DNA from: Streptomyces lienomycini
GTDB lineage: Bacteria > Actinomycetota > Actinomycetes > Streptomycetales > Streptomycetaceae
DNA: 64,000 nucleotides
NCBI RefSeq assembly: GCF_027947595.1
Contig: NZ_CP116257.1
Location: 1,302,001 to 1,366,000, forward strand
Reading direction: 5' to 3'
Shown here piece by piece: positions 16,255 to 24,972 of this stretch. Each line of letters starts with the position of its first letter. Position 1 is the first letter of the stretch. The position numbers and the translations under genes are program-made. The notes under the pieces are model-generated. The model was not told the origin of the DNA and searched no databases. It saw only the letters and a list, made by a program, of their open reading frames with translations.

Positions 16255-17661
16255 ATGTCGGTAGGCGAAGAGGTCCGCACCGAGCAGACCAGGCCGCAGC
16301 AGAGCCTCGGCACGGCGGCCGCGCGGAACCTGGCCACCACCACCAAGTCCGTTCCTCAGATGCAGGAGATCAGCTCGCGCTGGCTGCTGCGCTCGCTGCC
16401 CTGGGTGGACATCCAGGGCGGCACGTACCGGGTGAACCGGCGTCTGACCTTCGCCGTCGGCGACGGCCGGGTGACGTTCGTGAAGACCGGCGACCGCGTC
16501 GAGGTCATCCCCGCGGAGCTGGGCGAGCTGCCGGCCCTGCGTTCGTACGAGGACGACGAGGTCCTCTCGGAGCTCGCGCAGCGCTGCGAGCAGCGCGAGT
16601 TCGGCCCCGGCGAGGTCATCGCCTCCTTCGGCGGCCGGGCCGACGAGGTCTACCTGCTGGCGCACGGCAAGGTCGAGAAGATCGGCAGCGGCCCCTACGG
16701 CGACGACGCGGTGCTCGGCGTGCTCGCCGACGGCGCCTACTTCGGGGACCAGGCGCTGCTCGACGGCGACGCCATCTGGGAGTACACCGCCCGCACGGTC
16801 ACGGCCTGCACGGTCCTGGTGCTGCCCCGCCAGGAGGTGGAGCAGGTCGCGGAGCGGTCGGACTCCCTGCGCGAGCACCTGGAGCAGCGGCGCTCGATCC
16901 CGGAGCAGAACACCAACAGGCACGGCGAGAAGGCGATCGACCTCTCCGCCGGCCACAGCGGCGAGCCGGACATCCCGCATACCTTCGTCGACTACGATGC
17001 CCGGCCCCGTGAGTACGAACTGAGCGTCGCCCAGACCGTGCTGCGCATCCACTCGCGCGTGGCCGACCTGTACAACCAGCCGATGAACCAGACCGAGCAG
17101 CAGATCCGGCTGACGGTCGAGGCGCTGAAGGAGCGTCAGGAGCACGAACTCGTCAACAACCGCGAGTTCGGCCTGCTCCACAACTGCGAGTACGACCAGC
17201 GCATCCAGCCCCACGACGGCGTGCCCGGCCCGGACGACCTGGACGAACTGCTGAGCCGCCGGCGCGGCACCAAGCTCCTGCTCGCCCACCCGCGCGCCAT
17301 CGCCGCCATCGGCCGCGAGCTGAACAAGCGCGGACTCGTCCCCGAGACGATCGACATCGCCGGGAACCGCATCCCGACCTGGCGCGGTGTGCCCATCTAC
17401 CCGTGTAACAAGATCCCGGTCACCGACGCCCGCACCACCTCGATCATCGCGATGCGTACCGGGGAGCAGGACCAGGGCGTCATCGGCCTGCGGGCCACCG
17501 GCATCCCGGACGAGATCGAGCCGAGTCTGTCGGTGCGCTTCATGGGCATCAACGAGCAGGCCATCATCAAGTACCTGGTCACGGCCTACTACTCGGCCGC
17601 CGTCCTCGTGCCGGACGCGCTCGGCGTCATGGAGAACGTCGAGATCGGCCGCTGGCGGTGA
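16255..17661 (+). CDS. Family 2 encapsulin shell protein with cyclic-nucleotide-binding domain (EshA-like)
   Basis: 468 residues. The N-terminal arm (1-35) is polar, and [27 protein letters not shown] begins the HK97-type shell fold. A cNMP-binding-like domain follows at about 95-205 ([20 protein letters not shown], then [11 protein letters not shown]), and the shell fold resumes from about 255 with long helices and [20 protein letters not shown] to the C-terminus. This order matches family 2B encapsulins and Streptomyces EshA. In the phosphate cassette the canonical FGE and Arg are replaced (FGD, then AIWEYT), so ordinary cAMP binding is doubtful. It should assemble into a cytosolic protein compartment. 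The prenyl synthase gene 85 bases downstream is the likely cargo. Confidence 0.88.
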   Translation: MSVGEEVRTEQTRPQQSLGTAAARNLATTTKSVPQMQEISSRWLLRSLPWVDIQGGTYRVNRRLTFAVGDGRVTFVKTGDRVEVIPAELGELPALRSYEDDEVLSELAQRCEQREFGPGEVIASFGGRADEVYLLAHGKVEKIGSGPYGDDAVLGVLADGAYFGDQALLDGDAIWEYTARTVTACTVLVLPRQEVEQVAERSDSLREHLEQRRSIPEQNTNRHGEKAIDLSAGHSGEPDIPHTFVDYDARPREYELSVAQTVLRIHSRVADLYNQPMNQTEQQIRLTVEALKERQEHELVNNREFGLLHNCEYDQRIQPHDGVPGPDDLDELLSRRRGTKLLLAHPRAIAAIGRELNKRGLVPETIDIAGNRIPTWRGVPIYPCNKIPVTDARTTSIIAMRTGEQDQGVIGLRATGIPDEIEPSLSVRFMGINEQAIIKYLVTAYYSAAVLVPDALGVMENVEIGRWR

Positions 17662-17680
17662 CGTCACTCTCCCGGACTCC

Positions 17681-17708
17681 GTGTCCCCGCCCTCTCGGGC
17701 GGGTACAC
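17681..17708 (+). terminator. hairpin between shell gene and cargo gene
   Basis: CCCGCCC-TCTC-GGGCGGG (17686-17703), extended by GTGT (17681-17684) with ACAC (17705-17708) across one mismatch. There is no T-run. It lies between two same-strand genes, so it may act as a partial terminator or 3' stabiliser. Confidence 0.6.
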
Positions 17709-17746
17709 CCCGGGGGTACGGACGGGCCCATGGGGAAGGTGAGTCC

Positions 17747-18907
17747 ATGACGGAGACCGGGCGCGGCGCCGTCGCGACGCGCCGTCCCAGCGGAACGCCT
17801 GAGAGGCACGGGCCCATCGCCACACAGCGGGACGGAGAACCGGGGGAGTCGTCCGAGGGCCAGGGGACGGGGGTGGCCGAAGGGCACGAGGCGGCGGTGC
17901 TCCTGAGGGAGTCCCGGGCGTCGGTCGACCCCGAACTGCGCGCCGCCATCGGGACCCTGCCCGACGCGATGCGGCGGGTCGCGCTCTACCACTTCGGCTG
18001 GCAGCACGCGGACGGCACGCCCGCGGCGGACAACGCGGGCAAGGCGATCCGTCCCGCACTCGTCCTCACGGCGGCGACCGCGCTCGGCGGACCCGTGGCG
18101 CGGGCGGCGGTGCTCCGGGCCGCGGCGGCGGTGGAACTGGTCCACAACTTCACCCTGCTGCACGACGACGTGATGGACCGGGACGCCACCCGGCGCCACC
18201 GGCCCACGGCGTGGGCCGTGTTCGGGGACGCCGACGCGATCCTCGCCGGGGACGCCCTCCAGGCGCTCGCCCTGCGGATGCTCGCCGTGGACCCGCACCC
18301 GGCGTCCGCGGCGGCGGCCGCCCGGGTCGCCGACTGCGTCATGGAGTTGTGCGAGGGCCAGCACGCGGACACGGCCATGGAACGGCGCCCGCCGGGCGAG
18401 GTCACCCTCGCGGAGACGCTCACCATGGCCGAGGCCAAGACGGGTGCCCTGCTGGGATGCGCCTGTGCCGTCGGGGCCCTGTACGCCGGGGCCGCCGAGG
18501 AGGACGTCGAGGCCCTGGACGCCTTCGGCCGGGAGGCGGGGCTGGCCTTCCAGCTCATCGACGACGTCATCGGCATATGGGGCGACCCGCGCCGGACCGG
18601 CAAGCCGGCCGGTGCGGACCTGGCCGCACGCAAGAAGTCGCTGCCGGTGGTCGCCGCCCTGACCTCCGGTACCCCGGCCGCCACCGAACTCGCCGAGTTG
18701 TACGCGGCGCCGTACGACGAGCACAAGGAGGACCTGCGGCGCACCGCCCTGATCGTGGAGCGGGCCGGGGGCCGGGACTGGGCGCAGGCCCAGGCGGCCG
18801 ACCGGATGGCGAGAGCCATGCAGGAGCTGGCCCGTGCCGTGCCCGAGCCGGAGGCGGCGGGGGGCCTGCTCGCCCTGGCCGAGTTCGTGACCCGGCGCAG
18901 CACCTGA
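17747..18907 (+). CDS. Polyprenyl diphosphate synthase, probable encapsulin cargo
   Basis: 386 residues from ATG at 17747. Trans-isoprenyl synthase features: KAIRPALVL, the first Asp-rich motif LLHDDVMDRD with Asp140, 141 and 144, AILAGDALQALA, and FQLIDDVIGIWGD at 268-280. The second motif reads DDVIG rather than DDxxD, as in many actinobacterial C20 synthases. The first 48 or so residues are Gly/Glu/Arg/Ser-rich and without predicted structure, a tail that ordinary synthases lack; in family 2 encapsulin systems such tails load the enzyme into the shell. It would make a C15-C25 prenyl diphosphate. No terpene cyclase lies nearby. Confidence 0.88.
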   Translation: MTETGRGAVATRRPSGTPERHGPIATQRDGEPGESSEGQGTGVAEGHEAAVLLRESRASVDPELRAAIGTLPDAMRRVALYHFGWQHADGTPAADNAGKAIRPALVLTAATALGGPVARAAVLRAAAAVELVHNFTLLHDDVMDRDATRRHRPTAWAVFGDADAILAGDALQALALRMLAVDPHPASAAAAARVADCVMELCEGQHADTAMERRPPGEVTLAETLTMAEAKTGALLGCACAVGALYAGAAEEDVEALDAFGREAGLAFQLIDDVIGIWGDPRRTGKPAGADLAARKKSLPVVAALTSGTPAATELAELYAAPYDEHKEDLRRTALIVERAGGRDWAQAQAADRMARAMQELARAVPEPEAAGGLLALAEFVTRRST

Positions 18908-18908
18908 G

Positions 18909-18940
18909 GGCCGGCCCGGCGCCTTGTGGCCGGGCCGGCC
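18909..18940 (+). terminator. terminator after the prenyl synthase
   Basis: GGCCGGCCCGG (18909-18919) and CCGGGCCGGCC (18930-18940), 11 perfect pairs with a ten-base loop, starting two bases after the stop codon. The rest of the gap up to 19172 shows nothing further. Confidence 0.75.
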
Positions 18941-19172
18941 GCGCAAGACCCCGGAGCCCGTGCAGGGCCGTACGGCACCTGACCGACGTACGGCCGCACC
19001 GCCGACGGCTCCGGTCCGGCGGGTCCCGCACTTCCCCACGGTGTGCGGGGCCCGCCTCCTTCACCCGCCCGCCCGCGGCACGCGTCCGTCGTGAGGGTCC
19101 GGCGGCCGCCGCTTTCACCCGTTAGTCTCAACCGCCGTACGCGCGAGCGATGTTGACTCCTGGGAGCGGGGC

Positions 19173-19766
19173 ATGGGTGTGCTGATCCGGACGGCGGGCG
19201 AGGGTGACCGGGATCTGGTGGTCCGGCTGCTGGACGAGGCCTTCCAGGACGATCCGGTGAGCAGTTGGGTCTTCCCCGGCGAGGAGTACCGCCGGCGCAC
19301 CCACCACCGGCTCATGGCCGCCTTCGCCGACGCCGTGTTCGCCGGGGGCCGGGTCGACCTCACCGAGGACGGCGCGGCGTGCGCACTGTGGCTGCCCGTC
19401 CCGGCGGAGGCGCAGGCCGGTGATGAGGACGGTCCGGCACAGGTGCGCGAGGCCGTCGACCCGGGCAACGAGCGCGTCGAGCTGATAGCGCGCCTGACGG
19501 AGGACATCCATCCCGCCGGGCGGGCCCACGCGTACCTGTGGATGATCGGCGTGGCCCCGGGGCGGCAGGGCGAGGGGCTGGGCACCGCCCTGATCGAGCG
19601 GGCCCTCGGCCGCTGCGACCGCGAGGGGCTGCCCGCCTACCTCGAAGCCAGCAGTGCCCGCGGCCGGGTCCTGTACGAGCGCCTCGGCTTCGAGTTCACC
19701 GGCCGGGCCCTGGAGCTGCCGGACGGCCCCCGCATGTGGCCGATGTGGCGCGAACCGCGCCCTTGA
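19173..19766 (+). CDS. GNAT-family N-acetyltransferase
   Basis: 197 residues from ATG at 19173 with GGGAGCGG upstream. The acetyl-CoA site is clear: GVAPGRQGEGLGTALIERAL (motif A, Q/RxxGxG/A), followed by LYERLGFEFTGR typical of the family end. The N-terminal half has the IRTAGEGDRDLVVRLLDEAF opening. The substrate is unknown. It is a lone gene, with the RibD-like gene following after a palindromic gap. Confidence 0.85.
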   Translation: MGVLIRTAGEGDRDLVVRLLDEAFQDDPVSSWVFPGEEYRRRTHHRLMAAFADAVFAGGRVDLTEDGAACALWLPVPAEAQAGDEDGPAQVREAVDPGNERVELIARLTEDIHPAGRAHAYLWMIGVAPGRQGEGLGTALIERALGRCDREGLPAYLEASSARGRVLYERLGFEFTGRALELPDGPRMWPMWREPRP

Positions 19767-19770
19767 ACAT

Positions 19771-19836
19771 AACCGGTACCCAAACCACTACGAGTGAAGT
19801 ACTGTCGCCGTAGTGGTCAAACGAGAGGGACCGGTT
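19771..19836 (+). promoter_or_regulatory. nested inverted repeats covering the RibD-like gene start
   Basis: Inner pair ACCACTACG (19784-19792) with CGTAGTGGT (19809-19817), nine perfect bases with a 16-base loop. Outer pair AACCGGT (19771-19777) with ACCGGTT (19830-19836), whose second arm reaches the TTG start at 19836. The ribosome binding site GAGAGGGA lies between the two right arms. Confidence 0.6.
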
Positions 19837-20420
19837 TGCGCAAGCTCACGTACTTCATCGCCTGCTCCATCGACGGCTTCATCGGCGGTCCGGACGGCGA
19901 CGCGTCGTTCATGTACCCGTTCATCGACGAGGAGTTCCTCGGGTTCCTGAAGGAGGAGTACCCGGAGACGATGGCCACCCACGGCCGCCGGGCGCTCGGC
20001 CTCGACGACCTGCCCAACAAGCGGTTCGACACGGTCGTCCAGGGCAGGGCCAGCTACGACCTGGCCCTGAAGGAGGGCGTCACCAGCCCCTACGCCCACC
20101 TGCGCGAGTACGTCGCCTCCCGCACCCTCACCGAGTCGCCCGACCCGAACGTCGAGATCATCTCGACCGACCTGGTCGGCAGGGTGCGCGAGCTGAAGGC
20201 GGAGCGGAGCGGACTGGACATCTACCTGTGCGGCGGAGCCACCGTCGCCGGAGAGCTGCTCGTCGAGGTCGACGAGCTGGTCATCAAGACGTACCCGGTG
20301 GTGATCGGCTCAGGGATGCCGATGTTCGCCTCCGGTTTCGAGGTCTCCGAGTTCACGGCGGACCGGGTGCGGACCTTCGGCAACGGTGTCGTGGTGCGGT
20401 CGTACCAGCGCAAGCGCTGA
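19836..20420 (+). CDS. Dihydrofolate-reductase-fold protein (RibD C-terminal-like)
   Basis: 194 residues from TTG at 19836, six bases after GAGAGGGA, giving MRKLTYFIACSIDGFIGG, the standard opening of this family. The NADPH-binding half ends with IYLCGGATVAGELLVEVDELV. These stand-alone reductases share the fold of DHFR and of the RibD reductase domain, but most have unknown substrates. The TTG start and the hairpin at it suggest translational control. Confidence 0.8.
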   Translation: MRKLTYFIACSIDGFIGGPDGDASFMYPFIDEEFLGFLKEEYPETMATHGRRALGLDDLPNKRFDTVVQGRASYDLALKEGVTSPYAHLREYVASRTLTESPDPNVEIISTDLVGRVRELKAERSGLDIYLCGGATVAGELLVEVDELVIKTYPVVIGSGMPMFASGFEVSEFTADRVRTFGNGVVVRSYQRKR

Positions 20421-20446
20421 GCCGTAACCTGTTCTAGCCTGGGGGT

Positions 20447-20659
20447 ATGGACAGCGACAGGTACGACTGTCCCGTCTGCGGACAGCCAGTGGAAGCGGTC
20501 GTCCGGCGGTACAAGACGCTGGGCGCATGGGTCCCGACATGGGTTCCCGGCCCGTGCCGCAACCCGCGGTGCGAGGCCTCCACCGGCCGGAGCGCCGGAG
20601 CCGAGGCGCGGCCCGCGACGGCGGAGCCCTCCCGGGGAGCGACCACGGACAACCCCTGA
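20447..20659 (+). CDS. Small zinc-ribbon protein
   Basis: 70 residues from ATG at 20447. TAGCCT (20435-20440) ends six bases before the start and there is no Shine-Dalgarno, so it is probably leaderless. Two Cys pairs, YDCPVCGQP and PCRNPRCEAS, frame a hydrophobic turn and suggest a single zinc ribbon; the remaining 25 residues are disordered. Function unknown. Confidence 0.7.
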   Translation: MDSDRYDCPVCGQPVEAVVRRYKTLGAWVPTWVPGPCRNPRCEASTGRSAGAEARPATAEPSRGATTDNP

Positions 20660-20670
20660 CATCGGGGATA

Positions 20671-20710
20671 CCGAAGGGGCCCGGCCAGGATGGCGGCCGG
20701 GCCCCTTCGG
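20671..20710. terminator. bidirectional terminator between zinc-ribbon gene and sodN
   Basis: CCGAAGGGGCCCGGCC (20671-20686) and GGCCGGGCCCCTTCGG (20695-20710), 16 perfect pairs around an eight-base loop, the longest stem in the window. Confidence 0.85.
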
Positions 20711-20767
20711 GCGCTCCTGGGGCCTGCGATGGTGCACCGATCGCCGGCCCTGGATACTGACGGGTCG

Positions 20768-21163
20768 TCAAGCCTTCTTGGTCTCCCAGAAGATCTTGTC
20801 GATCTGGGCGATGTAGTCCAGGGCCTTCTGGCCGGTCGCCGGGTCCTTCGAGCCCTTGGCGGCCGACAGGGCCTTCAGGGTGTCGTTGACCAGCTGGTGC
20901 AGCTCCGGGTACTTCTCGAAGTGCGGGGGCTTGAAGTAGTCGCTCCACAGCACGGAGACGTGGTGCTTCGCGAGCTCGGCGCGCTGCTCCTTGATGACCG
21001 TGGCGCGCGTCTGGAAGTGCGGGTCGTCGTTGCCGGCCATCTTCTCCTGGACGGCCTTCACCGACTCCGCCTCGATGCGGGCCTGGGCAGGGTCGTACAC
21101 GCCGCAGGGCAGGTCGCAGTGGGCGCTGACCGTGACCTTGGGGGCAAACAGGCGGGAAAGCAT
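20768..21163 (-). CDS. sodN: SodN, nickel superoxide dismutase precursor
   Basis: 131 residues. A 14-residue leader (MLSRLFAPKVTVSA) precedes HCDLPCGVY, the nickel hook: after leader removal His1, Cys2 and Cys6 bind Ni. The remainder is the four-helix bundle of the hexameric Ni-SOD. It dismutates superoxide in the cytosol and is the main SOD of Streptomyces when nickel is available. The gene is divergent from sodX, which encodes the maturation protease, with 145 bases between them. The strong 16-bp terminator lies beyond its stop. Confidence 0.96.
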   Translation of the reverse strand: MLSRLFAPKVTVSAHCDLPCGVYDPAQARIEAESVKAVQEKMAGNDDPHFQTRATVIKEQRAELAKHHVSVLWSDYFKPPHFEKYPELHQLVNDTLKALSAAKGSKDPATGQKALDYIAQIDKIFWETKKA

Positions 21164-21308
21164 GAAGCGTTCCTTCCTCGTGATCGTCTTCTCAGGGGGG
21201 ACATTACTCCCTGGGAGGACCGATTTCGCGGGTGCCCCCATGGGCTTAGGACAAAAGTCCGGGGTGAGACTGAGACTGGTGGAGGAAAGACCGGGGAGGT
21301 GCCGGGTG

Positions 21309-21746
21309 ATGCCGGAGCAACTGTCGCAGGAGACCGAGCGCGCCAGAGGGGCGTTGCCCTTCGGGCCGGCCGAGGTGACCGGGCCGTCCATGGTGCCCAC
21401 GCTGCACCACGGGGACGTGCTGCTCGTGCACTGGGGGGCACGGGTCCGGCCGGGTGACGTGGTCGTGCTGCGGCACCCCTTCCAGCAGGACCTGCTGGTG
21501 GTCAAGCGGGCGGCCGAGCGGCGCGGGGCCGGCTGGTGGGTGCTCGGGGACAACGCGTTCGCGGGCGGGGACAGCACCGACTACGGCGTCGTCCCGCAGG
21601 ACCTCGTACTGGGCCGGGTGCGGTTCAGGTACCGGCCGCCGCGGCCGGGTCAGCGCTCGCCGTTCGCCGTGGTGCGCTGGGCGCTGTCGGCGGTCAGGCC
21701 GGTGCTGGCCGACCGGTCCGCCTCCAGGCGCTTGCGGGCGCGGTAG
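21309..21746 (+). CDS. sodX: SodX, nickel-SOD maturation protease (signal-peptidase-like)
   Basis: 145 residues from ATG at 21309 (GTG at 21306 is equally possible; GGAGG at 21295-21299). It is an S26 peptidase: GPSMVPTLHHGDVLLV has catalytic Ser27, DLLVVKRAAE has the general-base Lys66, and WVLGDNAF plus GDSTDYG form the last conserved box. Unlike LepB it has no clear membrane anchor, consistent with cutting the SodN leader in the cytosol. Its 3' end overlaps the convergent CGNR gene by 97 bases. Confidence 0.9.
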   Translation: MPEQLSQETERARGALPFGPAEVTGPSMVPTLHHGDVLLVHWGARVRPGDVVVLRHPFQQDLLVVKRAAERRGAGWWVLGDNAFAGGDSTDYGVVPQDLVLGRVRFRYRPPRPGQRSPFAVVRWALSAVRPVLADRSASRRLRAR

Positions 21747-22279
21747 GCCGCCACGTTGGCGCGGGTGGCGCAGCGGTCGGAGCAGTAGCGGCGGGAGCGG
21801 TTGGTGGAGGTGTCCAGGTAGGCGTTGCGGCAGGGTGCCGCCTCGCACAGGCCCAGCCGGTCCACGCCGTACTCGGTGAGGTGGAAGGCCAGGCCCATCG
21901 CCGCGATGGCCGCGAAACCGGCGGTCGCGTTGGAAGGGTGGTCCGCCAGGTGCATGTGCCACAGCGGGCTGCCGTCGTCCGCGCGGTGGTCGTGGCCGGA
22001 GATCTGCGGGCTCACCGGGAACTCCAGGAGCAGTGAGTTCAGCAGATCCACGGCGAGGGTCTCGTCGCCGCCGTCGGCCGCCTCGAAGACCGCGCGCAGC
22101 CGCCCCCGGACCGAGCGGAACCGTGTCACGTCGGCCTCGGCCGCGCGCCGGGCCGCCGACTGGTTGGCGCCGAACAGTTCACGGACGGCCTCCACCGAGG
22201 TCAGGGAGTCCTGTCCCCGGGACGGTTCCTCGGTGTTGACGAGACGTACGGCGTAGTCCGAGTAATAGGCCAGTTCCAC
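21650..22279 (-). CDS. CGNR zinc-finger protein (ABATE domain)
   Basis: 209 residues from GTG at 22279 with AAGGA upstream. The N-terminal three quarters is the stress-related ABATE helical region; the C-terminal CGNR zinc finger shows CEAAPCRNAYLDTS and RRYCSDRCATRANVAAYR, with the four cysteines that bind zinc. Members are presumed transcription regulators. The last 97 bases are antisense to the end of sodX. Confidence 0.85.
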   Translation of the reverse strand: MELAYYSDYAVRLVNTEEPSRGQDSLTSVEAVRELFGANQSAARRAAEADVTRFRSVRGRLRAVFEAADGGDETLAVDLLNSLLLEFPVSPQISGHDHRADDGSPLWHMHLADHPSNATAGFAAIAAMGLAFHLTEYGVDRLGLCEAAPCRNAYLDTSTNRSRRYCSDRCATRANVAAYRARKRLEADRSASTGLTADSAQRTTANGER

Positions 22280-22378
22280 TTGTAGTCCTTACGAAGGGGC
22301 TCTATGGTCGTGCCTGCGGTCAGGTAACAGCTGATCGTGCTTCCAGGGTATTACGTCACGCAGGCATGGAGGGGCTCG

Positions 22379-23164
22379 ATGACGGACGCGGACACCACCA
22401 CCACCACTACCACCACGGCCGGTACCGACTGGCAGGCCTGGCAACAGAGCTGGGACCGGCAGCAGGAGTGGTACATGCCGGACCGCGAGGAACGGTTTCG
22501 GATCATGCTCGACATGGTCGAGGCACTCGTCGGCCGCGCCCCGCGCGTGCTCGACCTGGCCTGCGGCACCGGCACCATCACGGCCCGGCTGCTCGACCGG
22601 TTCCCGGACGCCACCAGCACCGGCGTGGACCTCGACCCGGCGCTCCTGGCCATCGCCGAGGGCACCTTCGCGGGCGACGGGCGGGTCTCCTTCGTCACCG
22701 CCGACCTCAAGGACCCCGACTGGCCGGCGAAACTGCCGTACGACTCGTACGACGCCGTGCTGACCGCCACGGCCCTGCACTGGTTGCACGCCGAGCCCCT
22801 CGCGGATCTCTACGGCCGGGTCGCGGGGCTGGTCCGCGACGGCGGTGTCTTCATGAACGCGGACCACATGATCGACGACACGACGCCCCGGATCAACGCG
22901 GCCGAGCGCGCGCAGCGGCACGCGCGGATGGACGCCGCCAAGGGCGGGGGCGCGCTCGACTGGTCCGAGTGGTGGCAGCTCGCCGCCAAGGACCCGGTGC
23001 TCGCCGGACCCACCGCCCGCCGCTTCGAGATCTACGGCGAGCACGCCGACGGCGAGATGCCCCCGCCCGCGTGGCACGCGCGCGTGCTGCGCGAGAAGGG
23101 CTTCGGCGAGGCGCGGCCGGCGTGGTGCTCGCCGTCGGACACCCTGCTGCTGGCCGTGAAGTGA
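22379..23164 (+). CDS. Class I SAM-dependent methyltransferase
   Basis: 261 residues from ATG at 22379, with GGAGGGG four bases upstream. Motif I is VLDLACGTGTITARLL near 55-70, followed by GVDLDPALLAIAE (acidic residue for the SAM ribose) and YDAVLTATALHWLH. The N-terminus has a run of eight threonines encoded by ACC/ACT repeats (about 22397-22420). The substrate is unknown. It stands alone between the CGNR gene and the ABC importer. Confidence 0.85.
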   Translation: MTDADTTTTTTTTAGTDWQAWQQSWDRQQEWYMPDREERFRIMLDMVEALVGRAPRVLDLACGTGTITARLLDRFPDATSTGVDLDPALLAIAEGTFAGDGRVSFVTADLKDPDWPAKLPYDSYDAVLTATALHWLHAEPLADLYGRVAGLVRDGGVFMNADHMIDDTTPRINAAERAQRHARMDAAKGGGALDWSEWWQLAAKDPVLAGPTARRFEIYGEHADGEMPPPAWHARVLREKGFGEARPAWCSPSDTLLLAVK

Positions 23165-23222
23165 GCCGGTGACAGCGCGGAGGGGCGGTAGGGGAGACCC
23201 CTGCCGCCCCTCGGGCGTGACG

Positions 23223-23999
23223 TCACAGGACCTTGGACAGGAACGCCTTGGTCCGCTCGTGCTGCGGGTCGGTCAGGACGTCGCGCGGGTTGCCCGCCTC
23301 GACCACCGCGCCGTCGTCCATGAAGACCAGGCTGTCGCCGACCTCGCGGGCGAAGCCCATCTCGTGGGTGACGACGACCATCGTCATGCCGGACTCGGCG
23401 AGGTCGCGCATGACGTCGAGGACGTCGCCGACCAGTTCCGGGTCCAGGGCGGAGGTCGGCTCGTCGAACAGCATCAGCTTCGGGTCCATCGCCAGGGCCC
23501 GTGCGATGGCGACGCGCTGCTGCTGGCCGCCGGAGAGCTGCGAGGGGTAGTTGCCGGCCTTGTCGGCCAGGCCCACGCGCTCCAGCAGCGCCCGCGCGCG
23601 GTCCCTGGCCTGGGGCTTGCTCATGCCCTTGACCTGGACCGGTGCCTCCATGACGTTCTCCACGGCCGTCATGTGCGGGAACAGGTTGAAGCGCTGGAAG
23701 ACCATGCCGATGTCCCGGCGCTTGAGGGCGACCTCGCTGTCCTTCAACTCGTAGAGCTTGTCACCCTTCTGGCGGTAGCCGACCAGCTCGCCGTCGACGT
23801 ACAGACGCCCGGCGTTGATCTTCTCGAGGTGGTTGATACACCTGAGGAAGGTGGACTTGCCGGAGCCGGAGGGGCCGATGAGGCAGAACACCTCGCCCTG
23901 CTTCACCTCCAGGTCGATGCCCTTGAGGACCTCGACGGCGCCGAAGGACTTGTGGACGCCCTCGGCCTTGACCATGGACGCGGTTGCACTCCGGGTCAT
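23223..23999 (-). CDS. Polar amino-acid ABC transporter ATPase (GlnQ/GluA type)
   Basis: 258 residues from ATG at 23999, overlapping the permease stop as ATGA. Walker [11 protein letters not shown]-loop [12 protein letters not shown], signature [15 protein letters not shown], Walker [13 protein letters not shown] and the switch THEMGFARE are all intact. A short insert ([15 protein letters not shown]) follows Walker A, as in other actinobacterial relatives. It powers import of glutamate, glutamine or a similar amino acid with the next two genes. Confidence 0.92.
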   Translation of the reverse strand: MTRSATASMVKAEGVHKSFGAVEVLKGIDLEVKQGEVFCLIGPSGSGKSTFLRCINHLEKINAGRLYVDGELVGYRQKGDKLYELKDSEVALKRRDIGMVFQRFNLFPHMTAVENVMEAPVQVKGMSKPQARDRARALLERVGLADKAGNYPSQLSGGQQQRVAIARALAMDPKLMLFDEPTSALDPELVGDVLDVMRDLAESGMTMVVVTHEMGFAREVGDSLVFMDDGAVVEAGNPRDVLTDPQHERTKAFLSKVL

Positions 24000-24934
24000 G
24001 CCGGGACCCCCTTCGGGCGACGCGAGGGAAGGACCGCCGTCTTCAGACGCTGCAGGGGTGTCGGCGGCAGGGAGCGGACCGATCCCCGGGCGTAGTGGCG
24101 CTCGACGTAGTACTGGCCGACGCTGAGGACGGAGGTCATGATCAGGTACCAGGCCGCCGCGAGGAAGTACATCTCCACCGGTGAGCCCGAGTTCTGCCCG
24201 ATGTCCTTGGCCTCCTTGAAGAGGTCGGCGAACTGCACCGCCGAGACGAGCGAGGTCGTCTTCAGCATGTTGATGACCTCGTTGCCCGTCGGCGGCACGA
24301 TCACGCGCATCGCCTGGGGGATGACGATCCGGCGCAACGTCTTGGCCTGGCTCATGCCGAGTGCGTGGGAGGCCTCGGTCTGGCCCTCGTCGACCGAGAG
24401 CAGTCCGGCCCGGCAGATCTCGGACATGTAGGCGGCCTCGTTGAGGCCCAGGCCGAGCAGCGCCGTCAGCAGCGGCGTCATGAACGACGCCCAGTAGTCC
24501 TTGTAGATCGGGCCGAGGTTGATGTACTCGAAGACCAGGCCGAGGTTGAACCAGACGAAGAGCTGCACCAGGACCGGGGTGCCGCGGAAGAACCAGATGT
24601 AGAACCAGGCGAGGGACGAGGTGACCGGGTTCTTGGACAGGCGCATCACGGCGAGCGTGATGCCGCCGACGATGCCGATCACCATGGACAGCACGGTCAG
24701 GAGCAGGGTGTTCCAGACACCGTGCATGATCCGGTCGTCGAAGAAGTAGTCGGGGATCGCGCCCCAGTTGATGTCGCCCTGGGCGAAGGCGTAGACGATC
24801 GCGCACAGGAGGGCGAGAGCGACGGCTGCGGACACGTACCGCCCGGGATGCCGGACCGGAACGGCCTTGATGGCCTCCGGTCCGGCGTGGGGCGTCGCGC
24901 CGGGACCGTCCGTCTTGTTGACGTCAGCAGTCAC
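23996..24934 (-). CDS. Polar amino-acid ABC transporter permease
   Basis: 312 residues from GTG at 24934, with GAAAGG eight bases upstream. A polar N-terminus of about 30 residues precedes the membrane domain, which has a HisM/GlnP layout: [31 protein letters not shown], and the EAA-like [22 protein letters not shown]. One permease presumably forms a homodimer. A 38-base gap separates it from the binding-protein gene upstream. Confidence 0.9.
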   Translation of the reverse strand: MTADVNKTDGPGATPHAGPEAIKAVPVRHPGRYVSAAVALALLCAIVYAFAQGDINWGAIPDYFFDDRIMHGVWNTLLLTVLSMVIGIVGGITLAVMRLSKNPVTSSLAWFYIWFFRGTPVLVQLFVWFNLGLVFEYINLGPIYKDYWASFMTPLLTALLGLGLNEAAYMSEICRAGLLSVDEGQTEASHALGMSQAKTLRRIVIPQAMRVIVPPTGNEVINMLKTTSLVSAVQFADLFKEAKDIGQNSGSPVEMYFLAAAWYLIMTSVLSVGQYYVERHYARGSVRSLPPTPLQRLKTAVLPSRRPKGVPA

Positions 24935-24972
24935 GGGTTGGGCCTTTCGGAGCCGAGTCGAACGGTGCGGTC

